Below, in pieces: positions 45,803-55,154 of a stretch of DNA of 64,000 nucleotides (the stretch's first letter is position 1; every line of letters begins with the position of its first letter). The notes beneath the pieces are model-generated. The model searched no databases and was not told the origin of the DNA. It was given only the letters and a program-made list of their open reading frames with translations. This stretch comes from CAVSUZ01 sp963795415. Lineage in GTDB: Bacteria; Pseudomonadota; Alphaproteobacteria; Acetobacterales; Acetobacteraceae. The stretch spans positions 434,001 through 498,000 of the forward strand of contig CAWCHQ010000001.1 of assembly GCA_963795415.1 (NCBI GenBank). The letters are read 5' to 3'. Both the position numbers and the translations under genes were made by a program.

Positions 45803-47281
45803 ATGCTGTCGAGAGCAGGAGTGCTTGCTGGCTGGATTCTGGTTGCGCTTGGCGCAGCGCCGTCCGGACTCTATGCCGCTCCGCCGCCAGACGCAGCTCA
45901 GGGTACCGACGGCACGGCGGACCCGCCGCAATCAGCGTCAGCCACAGAACCGGGTTTCACCACGCAGCTCTTCGCTCCGTCGCGCACCAACTTGCTGGGC
46001 GACGTGTTCGGACTGCGCAGCTTTCTGGGCAACTCTGGCATCAGTGTTGGACTGACCAACACCGCGGAAGTGTTCGGCAATCTCACCGGCGGCATCCGAC
46101 GCGGCGCCACCGGGGACGGGGTTTTGCAGTTCGGCCTCGGCCTCGACACCCAGAAGGCTTTCGGCTGGGAAGGCGGCACCTTCAATCTCAGTATCCTCGG
46201 GATCTACGGTCCCAATTTCAGCCAGAACTATCTCGGTGTCCTGCAGACTGCCAGCGGCATCGTGGCGTCCCCGACGGTGCGCCTTTGGGAGCTCTGGTAC
46301 CAGCAGGCGTTCCTCGATGGCCGGATTGACGTCAAGCTTGGCCAGCAGAGCATCGATCAGGAATTCATGACCAGCCAGGGGGCGAGCCTGTTTCTGAACA
46401 CCGCGATGCGCTGGCCGCTTCTCCCCTCTGCCGACCTGTATACGGGCGGCCCCGCCTACCCGCTCTCGTCTCTCGGGGTGAGGTTCCGGGCACAACCCAC
46501 GGGCCAGGTGACCGTGCTCGCGGGCGTGTTCCAGGACAACCCGCCGGGTGGCCCTTTTTCTGATGACGGCCAGCTTCGCGCTTCGACGCGATACGGCTTC
46601 AACTTCAACCTGCGCACCGGTGCCCTGTTCATCGCTGAGGTACAGTATGCGGTGAACCAGCCGGCCCAGGGTGAGCTGGACACTGGCAACACACATCGCG
46701 GCCTTCCCGGTACCTACAAGCTGGGCGTCTGGTTTGACACGGGCAGCTTTCCTGACCAGCGCTTCGACAATACCGGCTTGTCCCTGGCGAACCCGAACAG
46801 CACCGGTATTCCCAGCCTTCACCCTCACAATTTCAGCTTCTACGCAGTCGCCGATCAGACGATCTGGCGTCCCGACCCGCAGGGTCCGCAGGCGCTGGCC
46901 GTCTTTTTGCGGCCGATGGTGGCCCCGGTCGACCAGAACCTCATAGACTTCAGCATCAAGGGAGGGGTTACGCTGAAAGCGCCGCTGCCGGGCCGCGACG
47001 ACGACACATTCGGAATTGGCTTCGACGTCGGAAATGTCAGCTCGCGCGCCCGAGGTCTGGACCAGGACACAGCTTTTTTACCGGTGTCTACACGCCGCTA
47101 CGAAGCGCCGAGACCTTCCTGGAGGTGACTTATCAGGCGCAGCTTGCACCCTGGTGGAAGATCCAGCCGGACTTTCAGGTACTTCTGGATGCCGGGCGGT
47201 GGCGTACGCAACCCCGCGAACCCGATCCAGCGTATAGGCAACGCGGCCGTTCTCGGCCTGCGAACCGTCGTGACCTTCTGA
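45803..47281 (+). pseudogene. Carbohydrate-selective porin (OprB family), frameshifted near the C-terminus
   Basis: Signal peptide LSRAGVLAGWILVALGAAPSGLYA, then an outer-membrane barrel of alternating hydrophobic strands: GDGVLQFGLGLDTQKAFGWEGG, LWELWYQQAFLDGRIDVKLGQQ. Near the end one T is missing in a run of six (47074-47079), after which GVYTPLRSAETFLEVTYQAQL continues in the next frame. An extra G at 47178-47179 returns it to read MPGGGVRNPANPIQ, IGNAAVLGLRTVVTF and stop at 47281, a proper barrel terminus ending in Phe. Uncorrected, the frame stops at 47128 without the last strands. Confidence 0.85.
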
Positions 47282-47333
47282 CCGCCTGGATTCGGTTGAC
47301 GAGCGGCCCTTTTGCAAATATGAAGCCCGTTAA

Positions 47334-47348
47334 TGCGAATTATTCGCA
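47334..47348. promoter_or_regulatory. Fur-type 7-1-7 palindrome
   Basis: TGCGAATTATTCGCA is a perfect 7-1-7 dyad and fits the 7-1-7 form of the Fur site (TGATAATNATTATCA) at 10 of 14 positions. It lies after the porin gene and about 480 bp upstream of the beta-propeller gene. Confidence 0.5.
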
Positions 47349-47507
47349 ATCGCAGCGCGGCTTCGGCCAACCTGGCCCCACTGATACCAGTCGGCGCGTC
47401 CCCCAACCGGTATGCGCGCGGGGTTGGTGAGGGCGGAGCCGGCCAAGGTTCCGTTCGCCATGCGAATGGAATGCCGGCGGAGGGGGCCGTGCGCGAAACC
47501 AAGATTT

Positions 47508-47539
47508 AATACCGGTCGGCCGACAGGCCGGCCGGTATT
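47508..47539. terminator. Strong hairpin after the porin gene
   Basis: AATACCGGTCGGCC and GGCCGGCCGGTATT pair over 14 bp (one T-G position) around a GACA loop. It is likely a transcript end or processing hairpin; the T-run is short. Confidence 0.55.
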
Positions 47540-47587
47540 AGTTCCTCACCGCAACGCCGACCCGCCGATGATGAAAGGGCACGGCCC

Positions 47588-47817
47588 CCTTCGTCATAAC
47601 CGGGCCTGATCCCTTCGTCATCGCCGGGCCTGACCTCTTCGTCATGGCCGGGCCTGACCCGGCCATCTTGTCGTGCCGGTGGAGCGCCCCTTTTCTCTGG
47701 TCCCCCACCGGCTTCGCTGACCCGCTGGGCATGAAACGACTCCCCACCCGCCCCGTCATGGCCGGACCTGACCCGGCCATCCTCGTCGTGCCGGTGGAGC
47801 GGAGCGCCCCTTTCTCC
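47588..47817. repeat. 24-bp tandem repeats and a palindromic intergenic repeat family
   Basis: TTCGTCAT recurs at 47590, 47614 and 47638 as part of three 24-bp units ending in CCGGGCCTGA. A roughly 50-bp block containing ATGGCCGGGCCTGACCCGG (47644 on) is repeated at about 47757 with few changes. ATGGCCGGG-CCTGA-CCCGGCCAT is itself a hairpin. In frame these read MAGPDPAI, a repeat type commonly seen between genes in Alphaproteobacteria. Confidence 0.8.
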
Positions 47818-47831
47818 TTAGGAGATCCTTC

Positions 47832-48971
47832 ATGGCATCGAGACGATCCGTCTCCGGACCCTCGGCCTGCGCGCTCGCGGGCGCGTTGACGCTTGCTCGG
47901 CTGGTTGCCGCGGAACCAGCCCGCGCGGACGATGATACAGCATTCCTGAAAGGCATCCGTCATTTCACCACGCTCGGCTCGACCGTGCCGGAGAATGGCG
48001 ACCAGAACCCTTATGCCATCGTCGTTGCGCCCGTCTCGGCCGGCAAAATCCGCAAGGACGACGTGCTGGTAGACAACTTCAACGACCGGAACAATCTCCA
48101 GGGTCTCGGCACCACTATCGTCGACTATCACCCTGCCACGAAGCAACTCTCCCTGTTTGCCGCCCTCCCGCGGCATCTTCCGCAATGCCCCAGCGGTGTC
48201 GGACTGACCACCGCGATGACGATGCTGAAATCGGGCTTCGTCATCGTCGGCAGCCTGCCGAGCAAAGACGGCACGACTGCCATAAAGGGCCAGGGCTGCC
48301 TGCTTGTGCTCGAGGCGCAAGGCAACCTGGTCCGCACGATCACCAGCCCAAATATCGATGGGCCCTGGGGCAATATGGTCGTGGTCGATGACGGCAGCAC
48401 GGCGACGCTCTTCGTCAGCAACACGGGCATCGGGGTCGGCGCGGCAGGACAGGACGTGGTCTACAAAGCCAATGTAATCCGGGTCGAACTGTCGATCCCC
48501 GAGGGCCATCCGCCCGTCGTAACCCGGGAGACCGTAATCGCCAGCGGCTTCGGAGAACAGGCCGACAAGGGCGTGTTCATCATCGGCCCCACCGGGCTCG
48601 CGCTTGGCAAAAACGAAGTGCTCTATGTCTCCGATGCCATCGGCAATCGCATCGCGACGATTCCGGAGGCTCTGACCCGGACCACGAGCGTGGACACCGG
48701 CGAGGACCTGACAAAGGACGGCCTCCTTCAGCGGCCGCTCGCGCTAGCCGTCGCACCCAACGGGCATCTGCTGGCGTGCAACGCACTGAACGGGCAGGTC
48801 GTCGAAATCAATCCCGTGACGGGCAAGCAGCTTGCCGCTCAATGGGTCGATGTCCATAAGGCACAGACCCCGCCCGGCAGCGGCGACCTGTTCGGTATCG
48901 CCATGACGCCTGAGGGTGACGGGTTCTATTACGTCGAGGACGACGTAAACACGATTGTCCTGGCACACTAA
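47832..48971 (+). CDS. Exported beta-propeller (NHL/SMP-30-like) protein
   Basis: 379 residues. Signal peptide with SRRSVSGPSACALAGALTLA and cut near PARADDD; the SRRS pair suggests possible Tat export. Repeated blade-like segments follow (NPYAIVVAPVSAGKIRKDD, GPWGNMVVVDDGSTATLFVSN, GPTGLALGKNEVLYVSDAIGNRI, RPLALAVAPNGHLLACNALNGQVVEI), consistent with a six-bladed propeller. It sits between an OprB-type porin and a Dyp-type peroxidase, suggesting a periplasmic role linked to iron or redox chemistry. Function otherwise unknown. Confidence 0.8.
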   Translation: MASRRSVSGPSACALAGALTLARLVAAEPARADDDTAFLKGIRHFTTLGSTVPENGDQNPYAIVVAPVSAGKIRKDDVLVDNFNDRNNLQGLGTTIVDYHPATKQLSLFAALPRHLPQCPSGVGLTTAMTMLKSGFVIVGSLPSKDGTTAIKGQGCLLVLEAQGNLVRTITSPNIDGPWGNMVVVDDGSTATLFVSNTGIGVGAAGQDVVYKANVIRVELSIPEGHPPVVTRETVIASGFGEQADKGVFIIGPTGLALGKNEVLYVSDAIGNRIATIPEALTRTTSVDTGEDLTKDGLLQRPLALAVAPNGHLLACNALNGQVVEINPVTGKQLAAQWVDVHKAQTPPGSGDLFGIAMTPEGDGFYYVEDDVNTIVLAH

Positions 48972-49075
48972 GCATCATCCGGTGGAGCGTTTCGGCGCTC
49001 CGCCGATAAGATGATGCGTGTTCAATAACTCCTGAGCAGACTTGTGTGGCACAAGCCACGAAAGTCTGCTTAGGA
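48969..49075. repeat. Double-hairpin dispersed repeat, copy 1
   Basis: About 107 bp made of two nested hairpins: GCATCATC...GATGATGC enclosing GGTGGAGCG/CGCTCCGCC, then AGCAGACTT...AAAGTCTGCT enclosing TGTGGC/GCCAC. It recurs at 55902-56009 with the same layout and high similarity. Confidence 0.85.
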
Positions 49076-49090
49076 CGCGGGCCCGTTCAG

Positions 49091-50490
49091 ATGAGCGGCT
49101 GTCCGTTCGGTTCGCGCCGCCGGTTCATTGCAATGGCCGGCGGCTTGGCGGCCGCGCTTAGCGCGGGAACCAGTCAGCTCGGGGCCAAGGCTGCTGCAAC
49201 GGCCCAGGGACCAGAGGCTGCCGTAGGCAAGCCCAATACGAACGGGAACATCCCGCTCAGAGGCCCCTATCAGGCTGGAATCGCCACTCCCCAGCAGAAG
49301 CACATCCTATTCGCCAGCTTCGACCTCGTGACCGATAAGGCATCGGAGGTCGCCCGGATCCTGGGGGAGTGGACGGACGCTGCCGCCCGCATGACCGCCG
49401 GGCAGCCGGGCAGCCGGCGGAGACCCTGACCGGCGATCCGGCCGTAGCACCCGCTGACAGCGCCCAGGTGCTCGGCCTCGGACCAAGGCGCCTCACCCTG
49501 ACCTTCGGGTTTGGGCCCGGCCTGTTCGAGAAGGATGGCCAGGACCGGTATGGGCTGCGCGCAAGCCGGCCGGCCGCGCTGGTCGATCTGCCGCGATTCA
49601 ACGGCGACCAGCTCATCGCCGGACAGTCCGGCGGCGATCTTTGCATCCAGGCCTGCGCCGACGGCCCGGCCGTGGCCTTCCATCCGGCAGCTCGCCCGGA
49701 TGGTCGCACCCAATGACGCCGCCGACGGCTATGCGGCAAGCAGCCCGGCGCCGCCGCTGCATACGACGCCAAGCCCGATGTAGCCGTCCTGCGCTGGATG
49801 CAGGCCGGATTTCTGCCCGACAGCCCGGCGGGGAAAACGCCGCGCAACCTGATGGGCTTCAAGGATGGCGCTCAGAACCCGGGCAGCCCCCATCCGGCCG
49901 AGCGTGCGCACGGCCGGTTGATCGGCAACGGCAGCTTTGAAGAGTCTGTCTGGGTCGGCGACGAAGGACCGGACTGGATGGCGAATGGCAGCTACCTCGT
50001 TGTGCGCCTGATACGTATCGCCCTGCAGCACTGGGACAACACCGAGCTCGATTTCCAGGAGCAGGTGATCGGGCGGCGAAAAATGAGCGGCGCGCCGCTC
50101 ACCGGCGGCAATGAGTTTGCCCCGCTCGATCTTGACGCCAACGACAAGGACGGCAACCCGGTCATTGCCGACACCGCATGTGCGCCTGGGGGCAGCGTCG
50201 GCGAATGGTGGCGCACGCATCCTCCGCCGCGGCTACCCGTACAATAACGGCCTTGCCATGATCTCGGAACGGTGGCCGCCCTGGCGCCAGGGCGGGAATA
50301 CGATGCCGGGCTGCTCTTCCTCGCCTATCAGCGTGATCCCCGCAGCGGCTTCATCAAAATATTCGAGAACACGTCCAGGCTGGATCTGCTCAATCAGTTC
50401 ACGACACACGTCGCCAGCGCGATTTTTGCCTGTCCTGGAGGCACGACGCCGGGCGAATTCGTCGGCCAGCGCCTCTTTCAATCGGCGTAG
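49091..50490 (+). pseudogene. Dyp-type peroxidase (EfeB-like), multiple frameshifts
   Basis: ATG 49091 begins a twin-arginine signal (SRRRFIAMAGGLAAALSAG). Recognisable blocks follow in alternating frames: GPYQAGIATPQQKHILFASFDL; TLTFGFGPGLFEKDGQDRYGL with FNGDQLIAGQSGGDLCIQACAD; RQLARMVAPNDAADGY; TPRNLMGFKDGAQNPG (the Dyp GxxDG haem motif) to GNPVIAD; HVRLGAASANGGARILRRGYPY; EYDAGLLFLAYQRDP to FVGQRLF. At least five one-base shifts are needed. The protein would be a periplasmic haem peroxidase, known in EfeUOB iron systems. No nonsense codon interrupts the conserved blocks. Confidence 0.85.
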
Positions 50491-50569
50491 GCGAACCGCT
50501 CTTTCCCCCGAAGCTTGCCCCTCCCCGGACCCTGTGCGTTATAGCCCCGCGTCGCCGTCAGGAGATCGA

Positions 50570-52606
50570 ATGTCCGCTCTGGCTGAATTCCCTGCCGAGA
50601 ACCCGGTGCTCGCGCATCAGGCCGAGATCCTCTCCCGCCCCATCACCCTGCAAAGGCGGATGGCCGATGCGATCCGGGCTCTCGCTATCGACGCGGTGGA
50701 GGCAGCAAACTCCGGCCATCCCGGCATGCCCATGGGGATGGCCGACGTCGCCACCATACTCTGGAGCCGCTTCCTGAAATTTGATGCGGCCGACCCCCAC
50801 TGGCCCGACCGCGACCGCTTCGTGCTCTCCGCCGGCCACGGCTCCATGCTGCTCTACGCCCTGCTCTATCTCACCGGCTTCGAGGGTATGACCCTCGACG
50901 ACATCAAGCACTTCCGCCAGCTCCATTCGCCCGCCGCCGGCCATCCGGAACACGGTGATGCGCCCGGCATCGAGACCACGACCGGCCCGCTGGGCCAGGG
51001 CATCGCCACCGCCGTCGGCATGGCCTTGGCCGAGCGCCTTTTGGCGGCACGCTTCGGCAAATCGCTCGTCGATCATCGCACATGGGTGATCTGCTCCGAC
51101 GGCGACCTGATGGAGGGGGTCAGCCACGAGGCGATCGGCCTCGCCGGCCACCTGCGGCTGGAAAAACTCACCTTCCTCTATGACGACAACCACATCTCCA
51201 TCGACGGCGACACCGCGCTCGCGCGCTCGGAAGACACGCTGAAGCGCTTCGCGGCCGAAGGCTGGGCCACCAAGGCGGTGGACGGGCACGACCCCGCGCA
51301 GATCGCCGCGGCACTCTCCTTCGCGATCCGCTCAAAAAAGCCCACCCTGGTCGCCTGCCGGACCATCATCGGCCTTGGCGCCCCCACCAAGGCCGGCACC
51401 GCCGCGGTTCACGGCTCAGCTCTGGGTGCCAAGGAAGCCGCTGGCGCCAAGCAGCTCCTCGGCTGGCACGAGCCCGCCTTCACCACCCCCGGCGAGCTCA
51501 TGGAGCGCTGGCGCGCCATCGGCACGCGCGGCCAGTCCACCCGCCGCGCCTGGTTGAAGCGCCTCGCCCGCCACGGCCTGAAATCCGAGTTCGAGCGCGT
51601 CACCGCCGGCCGGCTCCCGGACAACTGGCATGAACCAATGGCCGCCCTGAAGCAGGGGATCGCAGACGAAAAACCCAAGCTCGCCACCCGCGCCGCCAGC
51701 CAGCGCGCGCTCGAAGCTCTGGTCCCAGCCACGCCGGAACTCGTCGGCGGCTCCGCCGACCTCACCGGCTCCAACCTCACCTTCATAAAATCGATGGGAA
51801 CCGTCAGCGCCGGGAACTTCGCCGGCCGCTATATCCATTTCGGCATCCGCGAGCATGCCATGGGCGCCGCAGCCAATGGCATGGCACTGCACGGCGGCAT
51901 CATCCCTTACACCGGCACATTCTTCGTCTTCACCGACTACATGCGCCCCGCCATCCGCATCGGCGCCATCATGCGCGCCCGGGTGATCCACGTGCTGACC
52001 CACGACTCCATCGGCCTCGGCGAGGACGGCCCGACCCACCAGCCCGTCGAGCATCTCGCCAGCCTGCGGGCCATGCCCAACATCCATGTCTATCGCCCGG
52101 GCGATGCAATGGAGACCGCCGAGTGCTGGGAACTGGCCATCCGCCGCACCGACGGACCCTCCCTGCTCGTGCTCAGCCGCCAGGCCGTTCCCGCCATGCG
52201 GTTTGACGTGGGGGAAAACCGCTGCGCCCGCGGGGGCTACGTGCTCGCCGAGGCCGACGGCCCCCGCCAGGCCACCATAGTCGGCACCGGCACCGAGGTC
52301 TCGATCGCCATGGAAGCACGGGAGCAGCTCCAAAAAGACGGTATCACCATCGCCGTCGTCTCGCTGCCCTGCTGGGAACTGTTCGAAACCCAAAATCAGG
52401 CCTACCGCGACGAGGTGCTCGGCGGCGCCCCCCGCTTCGGCGTCGAGGCCGCGTCCCCCTTCGGCTGGGAGCGATGGCTCGGGCCTGACGGGGTCTTTAT
52501 CGGCATGACCACCTTCGGGGCATCCGCCCCCTGGCAGGATGTGTATAAGAATTTCGGTATCACATCGGATGGCGTCGCCGCCGCCGTAAGAAAGCGGCTC
52601 GGCTGA
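50570..52606 (+). CDS. tkt: Transketolase
   Basis: 678 residues from ATG 50570 (AGGAGA upstream); the open frame extends further upstream but shadows the peroxidase gene. Thiamine-diphosphate enzyme of the pentose phosphate/Calvin pathways: GHPGMPMGMAD, HGSMLLYALLYLTGF, TGPLGQGIATAVGMA, SDGDLMEGVSHEAIGLAGHL (TPP/Mg motif) and HFGIREHAMGAAANGMALHGG in the pyrimidine domain, then DSIGLGEDGPTHQPVEHL. First gene of tkt-gap-pgk. Confidence 0.97.
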   Translation: MSALAEFPAENPVLAHQAEILSRPITLQRRMADAIRALAIDAVEAANSGHPGMPMGMADVATILWSRFLKFDAADPHWPDRDRFVLSAGHGSMLLYALLYLTGFEGMTLDDIKHFRQLHSPAAGHPEHGDAPGIETTTGPLGQGIATAVGMALAERLLAARFGKSLVDHRTWVICSDGDLMEGVSHEAIGLAGHLRLEKLTFLYDDNHISIDGDTALARSEDTLKRFAAEGWATKAVDGHDPAQIAAALSFAIRSKKPTLVACRTIIGLGAPTKAGTAAVHGSALGAKEAAGAKQLLGWHEPAFTTPGELMERWRAIGTRGQSTRRAWLKRLARHGLKSEFERVTAGRLPDNWHEPMAALKQGIADEKPKLATRAASQRALEALVPATPELVGGSADLTGSNLTFIKSMGTVSAGNFAGRYIHFGIREHAMGAAANGMALHGGIIPYTGTFFVFTDYMRPAIRIGAIMRARVIHVLTHDSIGLGEDGPTHQPVEHLASLRAMPNIHVYRPGDAMETAECWELAIRRTDGPSLLVLSRQAVPAMRFDVGENRCARGGYVLAEADGPRQATIVGTGTEVSIAMEAREQLQKDGITIAVVSLPCWELFETQNQAYRDEVLGGAPRFGVEAASPFGWERWLGPDGVFIGMTTFGASAPWQDVYKNFGITSDGVAAAVRKRLG

Positions 52607-52632
52607 TTATTTGAAGAAATCAGGAGAATAAG

Positions 52633-53646
52633 ATGTCCGTGAAGGTCGCGATCAACGGTTTCGGGCGGATCGGCCGCCTGGTGCTGCGGGCCATCATCGA
52701 AAGCGGCCGGGATGATCTGGTTGCCGTGGCGATCAACGACCTTGGCAGCCCGGACGCCAATGCGCACCTGTTCAAATACGACAGCGTGCATGGCCGCTTC
52801 CCCGGCGACGTGGAGGTCTCCGCCGATGCCATGACAATCCGCTTCGGCGGACGCGTCTTTGGCCCGATCAAGGTCTCCGCCGAAAAGGACCCCCACAAGG
52901 TGCCCTACAAGGGCGTGGACGTCGCCTTGGAGTGCACCGGCCACTTCACCAGCAAGGAAAAGGCCGCCGCGTTGATTCAGGCCGGCGCCCGCAAGGTGCT
53001 CATCTCCGCCCCGGCGGACGGGGTCGATGCGACGATCGTCTATGGGGTCAACCACAAGACCATCACCCCCGACATGACGGTGATCTCCAACGCTTCCTGC
53101 ACCACCAACTGCCTGGCCCCTATGGCCAAAATACTGCACGAGAGCTTCGGCATCCTGCGCGGCTACATGGTCACCATCCACGCCTACACGGGCGATCAGC
53201 GGCTGCAGGACACGTTGCACAGGGACCTCCACCGGGCCCGGGCCGCTGCCGTCTCCTCCATCCCCACCAGCACCGGCGCCGCCCGCGCCGTCGGCCTCGT
53301 GCTGCCCGAACTCAAGGGCAAACTTGACGGCACCGCCATCCGCATCCCCACGCCCAACGTCTCCCTCGTCTCACTGGACGCGAACCTGAAAAACCCAGCC
53401 ACCAAGGACGAGATTAACGCCGCCATGAAGCGGGCCTCGGAAGGCGAGCTGCGCGGCATCCTCGAATACAACACCGCCCCCCTCGTCAGCATCGACTTCA
53501 ACCACTCCCCCGCATCCTGCACCTTCGACGCGACCCAGACCGCCGTAGTCGATAATGAACTGGTCCGGGTCATGGGCTGGTACGACAATGAATGGGGCTT
53601 CTCCAACCGGATGGTGGACACCGCGGCGCTGTTCGGCTCCCTGTAA
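52633..53646 (+). CDS. gap: Glyceraldehyde-3-phosphate dehydrogenase
   Basis: 337 residues with AGGAG ribosome site. NAD-binding INGFGRIGRLVLRA, catalytic SNASCTTNCLAPMAK (Cys about 156), and the C-terminal WYDNEWGFSNRMVD. It converts glyceraldehyde-3-phosphate to 1,3-bisphosphoglycerate. It lies 26 bp after tkt and abuts pgk directly. Confidence 0.97.
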   Translation: MSVKVAINGFGRIGRLVLRAIIESGRDDLVAVAINDLGSPDANAHLFKYDSVHGRFPGDVEVSADAMTIRFGGRVFGPIKVSAEKDPHKVPYKGVDVALECTGHFTSKEKAAALIQAGARKVLISAPADGVDATIVYGVNHKTITPDMTVISNASCTTNCLAPMAKILHESFGILRGYMVTIHAYTGDQRLQDTLHRDLHRARAAAVSSIPTSTGAARAVGLVLPELKGKLDGTAIRIPTPNVSLVSLDANLKNPATKDEINAAMKRASEGELRGILEYNTAPLVSIDFNHSPASCTFDATQTAVVDNELVRVMGWYDNEWGFSNRMVDTAALFGSL

Positions 53647-54858
53647 ATGGCCTTCCGCACGCTCGACGGGCTGGACGTCAAGGGCAAGCGCGTCCTGTTG
53701 CGCGCGGACCTGAACGTTCCGGTCCGCGACGGCAGGATCACCGACATGACCCGGATCGAGCGGGTCTGCCCCACCATTCGGGAGCTGGCCGGCAAAGGCG
53801 CCAAGGTGATCGTCTGCAGCCATTTCGAGCGCCCCAAGGGCAAGCGCGTCCCCGAAATGTCCCTGGCCCCCATCGCGGCCGCCCTGGGTGAGGCCCTCGG
53901 TCAGCACGTGCGCTTCACCGAGGACTGCATCGGCATCCCCGCCCAGCAGGCCGTCGATCTGATGTCCGACGGCGATGTGATCGTCTTGGAAAACACCCGC
54001 TTCCATCCCGGCGAGGAGAAGAACGACCCCGCTTTCGCCGCGGAATTGGCCCGGCTTGCAGACATTTACGTCAACGATGCGCTCTCCGCCGCCCACCGCG
54101 GGCATGCGAGCACCGAGGGCGTCGCTCATCTTCTGCCGGCCTATGCCGGCCGGCTGATGCAGACGGAGCTGGAGGCGCTCAACTCCGCCCTTGGTCATCC
54201 CAGGCGTCCGCTCATGGCAATCATCGGCGGCGCCAAGGTCTCGACCAAGCTCGCTCTGCTCGGAAACCTGGTTGCCAGGGTCGACGTGCTGGTGATCGGC
54301 GGAGCCATGGCCAACACGTTTCTGGCCGCCCAGGGGACTTCGGTGGGGAGTTCGGTCGGCAAATCCCTCCAGGAAACCGACATGCACGAGACCGCCTTGG
54401 GCATCCTCGACAAAGCTAAAACCTCGAAATGCCGCGTCATCCTCCCGCTCGATGCGGTGGTCGCCGAAAGCCTCACACCCGGGGTCGCAACCCGCACCGT
54501 GCCCGCCGGGTCCGTCCCGGCAGACGCCATGATCCTCGACGTCGGGCCACGGACGGTCGAGGCGATCAGCCAGGCCCTGCAATCGGTTCGGACGCTGGTA
54601 TGGAACGGCCCGCTTGGCGCGTTTGAAACACCGCCCTTCGACCAGGCGACAACCGCTGTCGCGAAGGCCGTAGCCGCGGCCACGGCCACGGGTTCGTTGT
54701 GCAGCGTCGCTGGCGGCGGCGATACTGTCTCCGCCCTGCGTCATGCCGGAATTGACCATTCGCTAAACTATATGTCCACGGCGGGTGGGGCATTCCTCGA
54801 ATGGCTGGAGGGCAAAATGCTTCCTGGTGTGGCAGCTTTGAAACATTCCAAAAATTAA
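53647..54858 (+). CDS. pgk: Phosphoglycerate kinase
   Basis: 403 residues; its ATG follows the gap stop without a gap. RADLNVPVRDGRI, GGAKVSTKLALLGNL, ENTRFHPGEEKND and the nucleotide-site SVAGGGDTVSALRHAG, STAGGAFLEWLEGK are all intact. It forms ATP and 3-phosphoglycerate from 1,3-bisphosphoglycerate, in one operon with gap and tkt. Confidence 0.97.
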   Translation: MAFRTLDGLDVKGKRVLLRADLNVPVRDGRITDMTRIERVCPTIRELAGKGAKVIVCSHFERPKGKRVPEMSLAPIAAALGEALGQHVRFTEDCIGIPAQQAVDLMSDGDVIVLENTRFHPGEEKNDPAFAAELARLADIYVNDALSAAHRGHASTEGVAHLLPAYAGRLMQTELEALNSALGHPRRPLMAIIGGAKVSTKLALLGNLVARVDVLVIGGAMANTFLAAQGTSVGSSVGKSLQETDMHETALGILDKAKTSKCRVILPLDAVVAESLTPGVATRTVPAGSVPADAMILDVGPRTVEAISQALQSVRTLVWNGPLGAFETPPFDQATTAVAKAVAAATATGSLCSVAGGGDTVSALRHAGIDHSLNYMSTAGGAFLEWLEGKMLPGVAALKHSKN

Positions 54859-54868
54859 TGGAATCGTA

Positions 54869-55096
54869 ATGGATTTGTTGCCAATTCCCGGCATGGTAGC
54901 CATCCGCCCGACCCTGATCAGTGCCGCCACAACCGCGATCGGATCGATCTTTCCGTCCGTCCGGTTGCGCCCCCCCGGCGACTCCGGCCGGCCTCAGACC
55001 GGACCGGCAGCCCCTTTCCAGCTCTTCCCGCAACCCAACGCGCCTGCTCCGCCCGCCAACACGCCTCGCGGCTCGCTCCTGGACCTGACGGTCTGA
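54869..55096 (+). CDS. Possible small Pro-rich protein
   Basis: 75 codons starting 11 bp after pgk: MDLLPIPGMVAIRPTLISAA, then a Pro-rich tail. There is no ribosome site, no recognised domain, and the C-terminal composition matches plain GC-rich sequence. It may be spurious; otherwise nothing else fills the 296 bp between pgk and the Nudix gene. Confidence 0.2.
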   Translation: MDLLPIPGMVAIRPTLISAATTAIGSIFPSVRLRPPGDSGRPQTGPAAPFQLFPQPNAPAPPANTPRGSLLDLTV

Positions 55097-55154
55097 CTTC
55101 GGGGACCCGGCAGCGCGCCATTGCCCGCCGGTTCCCGCCGATCCACCCTCTCGT

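Noticed and set aside
47588..47817. MAGPDPAI-like repeats considered as a small secreted-peptide gene
   Set aside because: The repeats are palindromic DNA units in an intergenic region and read open in several frames; this is a known type of alphaproteobacterial intergenic repeat.
49046..49090. An earlier ATG for the peroxidase within the double-hairpin repeat
   Set aside because: The same codons (MAQATK) occur in the second repeat copy at 55979 with no peroxidase, so they belong to the repeat; the Tat signal starts after ATG 49091.
50111..50569. N-terminal extension of transketolase
   Set aside because: The extra codons are the out-of-frame peroxidase region; transketolase homology and a ribosome site support ATG 50570.
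53371..54759. A 462-codon frame antisense to gap/pgk
   Set aside because: It mirrors highly conserved glycolytic genes and has no domain or ribosome site.
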